From Flavobacteriales bacterium (GTDB lineage: Bacteria > Bacteroidota > Bacteroidia > Flavobacteriales_F > PHOS-HE28): DNA of 64,000 nucleotides. Both the position numbers and the translations under genes were made by a program. Positions 60,301-64,000 of the stretch are shown one piece after another. Every line of letters starts with the position of its first letter. The stretch's first letter is position 1. Location of the stretch: contig JAHBUL010000020.1 of NCBI GenBank assembly GCA_019638085.1, positions 1 through 64,000 of the forward strand. The letters run 5' to 3'. Under the pieces are notes generated by a model. That model did not search any database. It was given only the letters and a program-made list of their open reading frames with translations, and was not told the origin of the DNA.

Positions 60301-60582
60301 ATACCAATTGGCTACACCCGGGGTGATCTCCTCGGGCTTGTTCACGTACGGAATGCTCTTGATCACAGGTGCTTCGCAGGCGGCCAAGGTGGCGGCCCCC
60401 ACGGAGAAACCCAGGAATTTCAAGAAATCGCGGCGGCTCGTGGTGGAGCCGGTAATGCTCCCATCGGCCAGCACTTGGTCCAACGGCATGGGTTCATTGA
60501 ACTCCTCCGCCCCGACGTTGGCCGGTAGGCCTGCAGGGTCCATCTCGGACAAATCCTGCCAGTATCGCTTCTTGCTCGACAT
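57313..60582 (-). CDS. actB: alternative complex III subunit ActB, molybdopterin-like/Fe-S fusion
   Basis: A 1089-aa peripheral subunit. A Tat signal ([20 protein letters not shown], from residue 49, with Cys69 after) directs export of the folded protein. A molybdopterin-oxidoreductase-like domain follows; by family knowledge it lacks molybdenum. The C-terminal ~270 residues hold ferredoxin-type clusters: [56 protein letters not shown] and [12 protein letters not shown] with a distant ACSAAC. Electrons pass from the ActC quinol site through these clusters to the ActA hemes. It is 20 bases after actA. Confidence 0.95.
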   Translation of the reverse strand: [1089 protein letters not shown]

Positions 60583-60601
60583 CTGTGTTCGCTGATCGGT
60601 C

Positions 60602-61921
60602 TTAGTAATGGCACTTGGCGCACTCCCAGCCGCCAAGTTCACGAACGGTGATCTTCTCGTCCTCCAAATATTTTTTCAGCTCGCGCTGCCCCATCGGGGT
60701 TTCCGCCAAGCGGCGGTGTATCTCCTTATAGTACCCGTTGTCGGAACCGGCCACGGTCACCTCGGTGGTGTTGTGGCAATCCAGGCACCAAGCCATGGTC
60801 AACGGACTCCACTGTTGCACTTGGTCCATCTCGGTGTCCACTGGACCATGGCACTTCTGGCATTCGATCTTACCCACGGCCACGTGCTGCTCATGGCTGA
60901 AATAAACGTGGTCCGGTAGGTTGTGGACCTTGTTCCACACGATCGGTTTTTCATGACCTGTGTACGTCATCGTAGTGGGATCCCAACCCGTGGCCTCATA
61001 GATCTTGGCGATCTCCTCAGTTCCTGTCGTAGGACCTTCGCTCACTGCTTGGTGGCAATTCATGCACACGTTGGCGCTGGGGATCCCGGCATGCTTGCTC
61101 TTCTCAGCACTGCTGTGGCAGTACTGGCAACTGATCGCCAAGTTATCGGCGCCAGCGTGCAGGGTATGGTTAAAGTTGATGGGCTGTGATGGTTTGTAGT
61201 GTTCTGCCTTGTCACCACCATACACACCGATCCGGAAAAGGTAGTTCCAACCCAGAACGGCCAACCAGACCACGATCAAGAGCACCGCTACAGAGGCCCA
61301 ACCCTTGTTTCGGCCGGCCCAGCGCCTAATGCGGCCCCATGTTCCCAAGGCAGGCTCGGGTGCCTTACCGTGCTTCTCACGTACCGCATTGGATAGTTGG
61401 TGGCGCACACCTCCCAAGGAGAGCAGCACCAACAACAGCAACAGGCCCGTGATCACAAGCCATTCCCAATTGCTCGAAGGAGCCGCAGTTGTTTCCGTTG
61501 CAGCTGCCGTATCTGCCTTCTTTGCGCCAGGCGGAGCATAGTTGTCGGCGTAATACAGGATCGCATCGATATCCTCATTGGTCACCGCTTGGGGCGGCAT
61601 CACGATCTTGTTGTGATCCTCGAATACCTGTTTGGCATGCGCATTGCCACTCTTGATGTACGCTTGGCTGTTCTTGACCCACTCATGCAGATCACCCTTC
61701 CCTTCCCAACGCGCCGTGGCGCCGGCCACCGCAGGACCGGTCATGTCCTTGTCGGGTTTGTGGCAGCTTCCGCAGTTCGCCTTGAAGAGCTTCTCGCCTT
61801 GATCGTAGACCGCTTGGTCCACTTGGGCGTAAGCTCCAGCCGATATCAGCAGGAAAGCAAGAATGGCAGCATGACCGAACAGCCCGGTTGAGCGCTTAAG
61901 AAGCCTGAATACAAGGGACAT
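60602..61921 (-). CDS. actA: alternative complex III subunit ActA, multiheme cytochrome c
   Basis: A 439-aa membrane-anchored cytochrome. After a signal/anchor (AAILAFLLISAGAYAQ) comes a mono-heme domain (NCGSCHKPDKDMTG), two membrane helices near residues 150-175 (WLVITGLLLLLVLLSLGG) and 205-225 (SVAVLLIVVWLAVLGWNY), and a penta-heme domain. CxxCH motifs: CGSCH, CQYCH, CMNCH, CQKCH, CLDCH and CAKCH, six in all. That is one more than the five of the classic ActA core because of the fused N-terminal domain. First gene of the respiratory operon; MSLVFRLLKR (61921) follows a TACTTTTG box. Confidence 0.95.
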   Translation of the reverse strand: MSLVFRLLKRSTGLFGHAAILAFLLISAGAYAQVDQAVYDQGEKLFKANCGSCHKPDKDMTGPAVAGATARWEGKGDLHEWVKNSQAYIKSGNAHAKQVFEDHNKIVMPPQAVTNEDIDAILYYADNYAPPGAKKADTAAATETTAAPSSNWEWLVITGLLLLLVLLSLGGVRHQLSNAVREKHGKAPEPALGTWGRIRRWAGRNKGWASVAVLLIVVWLAVLGWNYLFRIGVYGGDKAEHYKPSQPINFNHTLHAGADNLAISCQYCHSSAEKSKHAGIPSANVCMNCHQAVSEGPTTGTEEIAKIYEATGWDPTTMTYTGHEKPIVWNKVHNLPDHVYFSHEQHVAVGKIECQKCHGPVDTEMDQVQQWSPLTMAWCLDCHNTTEVTVAGSDNGYYKEIHRRLAETPMGQRELKKYLEDEKITVRELGGWECAKCHY

Positions 61922-61964
61922 TCCAAACGATTTTGATTGCGGATCCCTGCGGATCAGCGCCGCG

Positions 61965-61972
61965 CAAAAGTA
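61965..61972 (-). promoter_or_regulatory. -7 promoter box TACTTTTG of the act-cox operon
   Basis: Exact TAnnTTTG match on the minus strand, 43 bases upstream of the actA ATG (61921). It probably drives all eight genes, since no internal terminators are seen before 50281. Confidence 0.6.
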
Positions 61973-62030
61973 GCTTCCAAGCAATAAGGGCGTAGCCATC
62001 CGACCAACGGATACCCCGTAACCGGCCTAT

Positions 62031-62045
62031 TTAGAACCGTTCTAA
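62031..62045. promoter_or_regulatory. palindromic operator candidate TTAGAAC-C-GTTCTAA
   Basis: A 7-bp perfect inverted repeat with a one-base centre, in the context tatttagaaccgttctaaga. It resembles the TTTAGAAT...ATTCTAAA-type sites I associate with iron- or redox-responsive regulators in Bacteroidota. It lies about 60 bases upstream of the actA -7 box. Confidence 0.45.
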
Positions 62046-62220
62046 GAATGGGTGAAGCAGTGGTAAGCCGCACCCTCACAAGGAAAACACTTGTCACAGG
62101 TGTGTAATTTCCATCACCCGATTTCCATTGTAGGAACCCCTTAAGAAGGCTGGAAAACAGCGCTTCGCTCCTTTTTCAACTGACTTTAGCACACTGCTTG
62201 CCGGGTGGTTCGAGCACAGG

Positions 62221-62228
62221 TACATTTG
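62221..62228 (+). promoter_or_regulatory. -7-like box TACATTTG of the SPOR gene
   Basis: Exact TAnnTTTG match 8 bases before the ATG at 62237. Transcription would begin almost at the start codon, so the transcript would be nearly leaderless if this is used. Confidence 0.4.
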
Positions 62229-62236
62229 GCCGCCAC

Positions 62237-62764
62237 ATGCGCAAGCTTCCGCTCCTCTTTCTCCTTCTGCTCACCGGTTCACTCTCCGCTCAGGATGACC
62301 TCCGGCTGTTCAAACCGGCCAGTATGTCAGCCGATAGTAGTGCCCGCGTCGAGGTCACTCCTTATCCGCAAGCATCGCCGAAAAGGGACACCGTAATACC
62401 CGGTAACGTTCAAGTCATGGAGAGCGACCGCATCAAGGTCCTGATGACCAACTATGCTGCCAAGAAACAACCACTGAAGGGTTATCGGATACAGATCTAC
62501 CTGGGGGATCGCTCCACGGCGGAAAATACGCGACGCACATTCCTCTTGCAGCATCCCGATACACCGGCATACCTGAGTTATCTTGCTCCTAATTTCCGCG
62601 TCCGTGTAGGTGATCTACGTGATCGCGTAGCGGCGGAATACCTCCGTGAATCCTTGAAGAATGAATTCCCCGGGCTGTACGTGGTTCCCGACGAAATAGA
62701 GCCACCTCGCCTAACTACGCTGAAGGACGCTGAGGGCATGGGTCCCGCCGACAAGGTCCGCTAA
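62237..62764 (+). CDS. exported SPOR-domain-like protein
   Basis: A 175-aa exported protein. The signal peptide is KLPLLFLLLLTGSLSAQ. A linker (residues ~20-80) precedes a SPOR-type fold: LKGYRIQIYLGDRSTAENTR, then PAYLSYLAPNFRVRVGDLRD and YLRESLKNEFPGLYVVPDEI. The RIQIYLGD...RVRVGD...YVV pattern suits a beta-alpha-beta SPOR domain that recognises denuded glycan strands. It is divergent from the act operon and convergent with infB. Start 62237 opens the signal peptide; 62198 would not. Confidence 0.82.
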   Translation: MRKLPLLFLLLLTGSLSAQDDLRLFKPASMSADSSARVEVTPYPQASPKRDTVIPGNVQVMESDRIKVLMTNYAAKKQPLKGYRIQIYLGDRSTAENTRRTFLLQHPDTPAYLSYLAPNFRVRVGDLRDRVAAEYLRESLKNEFPGLYVVPDEIEPPRLTTLKDAEGMGPADKVR

Positions 62765-62795
62765 GGCGAGATCAGCCGTTCATCGCGACATTTGG

Positions 62796-62865
62796 ACCGC
62801 CTCGCGATCCGAAATCGCCAATTCCCAAATGCGGAGGTGGACGAAAACAGATCAGCTCACGTGCC
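62796..62865. repeat. copy B of the ~60-bp dispersed intergenic element
   Basis: ggaccgcctcgcgatc, ccaattcccaaatgcgga and tggacgaaa match copy A at 31241-31310. It lies between the convergent SPOR gene and infB, as copy A lies between convergent cysN and vanZ. Confidence 0.7.
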
Positions 62866-62954
62866 TGTGAACGTGCCACACACACGGTTGGTAGATACAG
62901 TTCTACCACTAGGGATCACAACTGTGGAATTGCCTTACCGCTGCAGATAGGAAC

Positions 62955-64000
62955 TCAATCCTCCAAGGTTCGCTTTACCTCCACCATCTCGAAGGCCTCG
63001 ATATGGTCGCCCACCTTGATATCGTTGAAGTTCTTGATGCTCAGGCCGCACTCGTAACCGTGCGTGACCTCCTTCACGTCATCCTTGAATCGCTTCAGGT
63101 CGCTCAACTCTCCGGTGTACACCACGATGCTATCGCGGATCAAACGGACCTTGTTGTTACGGCTGATCTTGCCATCCAGCACATAGCAGCCGGCAACGGT
63201 GCCCACTTTGCTGATCCGAAATGTGTCGCGTACCTCGGCCGTTCCTACCACCTTCTCCTCCTCCTTCGGAGTGAGCATGCCTTCCATGGCCTGCTTCAAT
63301 TCCTCGATGGCGTCGTAGATGATGGAATAGAGGCGGATCTCGATCTCTTCGTTCTCCGCGAGCCTACGCGCACCCACGGTGGGGCGCACCTGGAAGCCGA
63401 TGATGATGGCATTGGATGCTGATGCGAGCAACACGTCGCTCTCTGCAATGGGGCCTACCGCCTTGTGGATCACGTCCACCTTGATACTTTCGGTGCTGAG
63501 CTTCAGCAAGGAGTCGGTAAGCGCTTCCACGGAGCCGTCCACATCACCCTTCACAATGACGTTGAGTTCCTTGAAGTCACCGATCGCCAAGCGACGACCG
63601 ATCTCGTCCAAAGTGATGTGCTTCCGGGTGCGGATCCCTTGTTCGCGTTGCAATTGCTGCCTGCGTGTAGCGATCAAGCGTGCTTCTCGCTCGTCCTCCA
63701 TCACATGGAAGCGGTCACCCGCGTTGGGTGCCCCATCCAGACCGAGAATGGATACCGGCACACTGGGGCCGGCCTCGGCCACCGGTTGTCCGCGTTCGTT
63801 GAACATGTTACGGACACGGCCACTGAACTGGCCTACGAGTATCACATCGCCCTTGCGCAAGGTTCCGCCCTCCACCAGTAAGGTGGTCACATAGCCGCGG
63901 CCCATTTCCAAGGTACTCTCGATCACTACGCCCGTACCGCGCTTTTCCGGGTCGGCCTTCAAGTCCAGGATATCGGCTTCCAAGAGCACCTTCTCGAGCA
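62955..64000 (-). CDS. infB: translation initiation factor IF-2, C-terminal part
   Basis: The 3' part of infB; the frame continues past the window edge (it enters as [14 protein letters not shown] at 64000). Present are domain II ([40 protein letters not shown]), the domain III region ([40 protein letters not shown]-like) and the C-terminal domain IV that binds formyl-Met-tRNA ([40 protein letters not shown]). IF-2 places initiator tRNA on the ribosome. The GTPase domain lies outside the window. No promoter is visible. Confidence 0.97.
   Translation of the reverse strand, partial: LEKVLLEADILDLKADPEKRGTGVVIESTLEMGRGYVTTLLVEGGTLRKGDVILVGQFSGRVRNMFNERGQPVAEAGPSVPVSILGLDGAPNAGDRFHVMEDEREARLIATRRQQLQREQGIRTRKHITLDEIGRRLAIGDFKELNVIVKGDVDGSVEALTDSLLKLSTESIKVDVIHKAVGPIAESDVLLASASNAIIIGFQVRPTVGARRLAENEEIEIRLYSIIYDAIEELKQAMEGMLTPKEEEKVVGTAEVRDTFRISKVGTVAGCYVLDGKISRNNKVRLIRDSIVVYTGELSDLKRFKDDVKEVTHGYECGLSIKNFNDIKVGDHIEAFEMVEVKRTLED

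Larger units (their letters stand above)
61922..62236. other. divergent promoter region of the act operon and the SPOR gene
   Basis: A 315-base divergent gap. On the actA side lies TACTTTTG (61965-61972). Between the genes are two near-perfect palindromes: ttagaac-c-gttctaa (62031-62045) and acacttgt-c-acaggtgt (62087-62103, one mismatch). On the other side tacatttg (62221-62228) precedes the SPOR gene. No reading frame is convincing. Confidence 0.7.

Overview
This window comes from a Bacteroidota chromosome, most likely a relatively GC-rich member of the Flavobacteriales (the exact lineage cannot be fixed from the sequence). The pointers are the type IX secretion translocon gene sprA in the order ruvA-sprA-gcvH-vanZ, proteins with type IX C-terminal sorting domains, a SusC-like TonB-dependent receptor, alternative complex III followed by a cytochrome oxidase, and the Bacteroidota -7 promoter box TAnnTTTG just upstream of many starts. 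Almost all genes are core housekeeping, envelope or respiratory genes. I see no phage, transposase, CRISPR array or secondary-metabolite cluster.

Layout. 1-4.4 kb: the start of a secreted protein, a frameshifted XRE regulator, tsaB with a TolC-like porin, and an OmpA-family protein. 4.4-8.7 kb: cobalamin-dependent methionine synthase split into two genes behind a SAM-I riboswitch and terminator. 8.8-15.2 kb: a PorV/PorQ-like barrel, small unknown genes, an S9 peptidase, a CHU_C-type lipoprotein and dusB. 15.2-15.6 kb: tRNA-Ser(GGA) followed by tandem units that copy its 3' end. 15.6-27.8 kb: ansA-tatD, a glycosyltransferase, a thioesterase, hemJ, a peroxiredoxin, kdsB, a TonB receptor, dprA and deoC. 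27.9-31.2 kb: sulfate activation cysC-cysD-cysN with an S23/four-helix-bundle gene inserted between cysD and cysN. 31.3-40.1 kb: ruvA-sprA-gcvH-vanZ on the minus strand. 40.3-47.4 kb: a sirtuin, type IX cargo and a group of CxxC-bearing secreted proteins (Omp28, TlpA, DUF6029). 47.6-50.2 kb: queG, ruvB and a barrel protein. 50.3-61.9 kb: one long minus-strand operon actABCDEF-coxB-coxA, which would carry electrons from quinol through alternative complex III to an aa3-type oxidase. 62-64 kb: a SPOR protein and the 3' part of infB.

The intergenic regions are rich in short dispersed repeats: GAGTC-type and TCACCAATCAC-type tandem repeats, TCATTTCGAGCGC, CGTGTTCATCCGTGG, AAAGCTGAAAC, and a roughly 60-bp element present twice. 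One of them forms part of the SAM riboswitch, another runs into the 3' end of a glycosyltransferase gene, and a third flanks the inserted S23 gene. The least explained items are the S23 insertion inside the cys operon, the tRNA-Ser 3'-end units, and the twice-present element at 31.25 and 62.80 kb. No clearly new multi-gene system was found.
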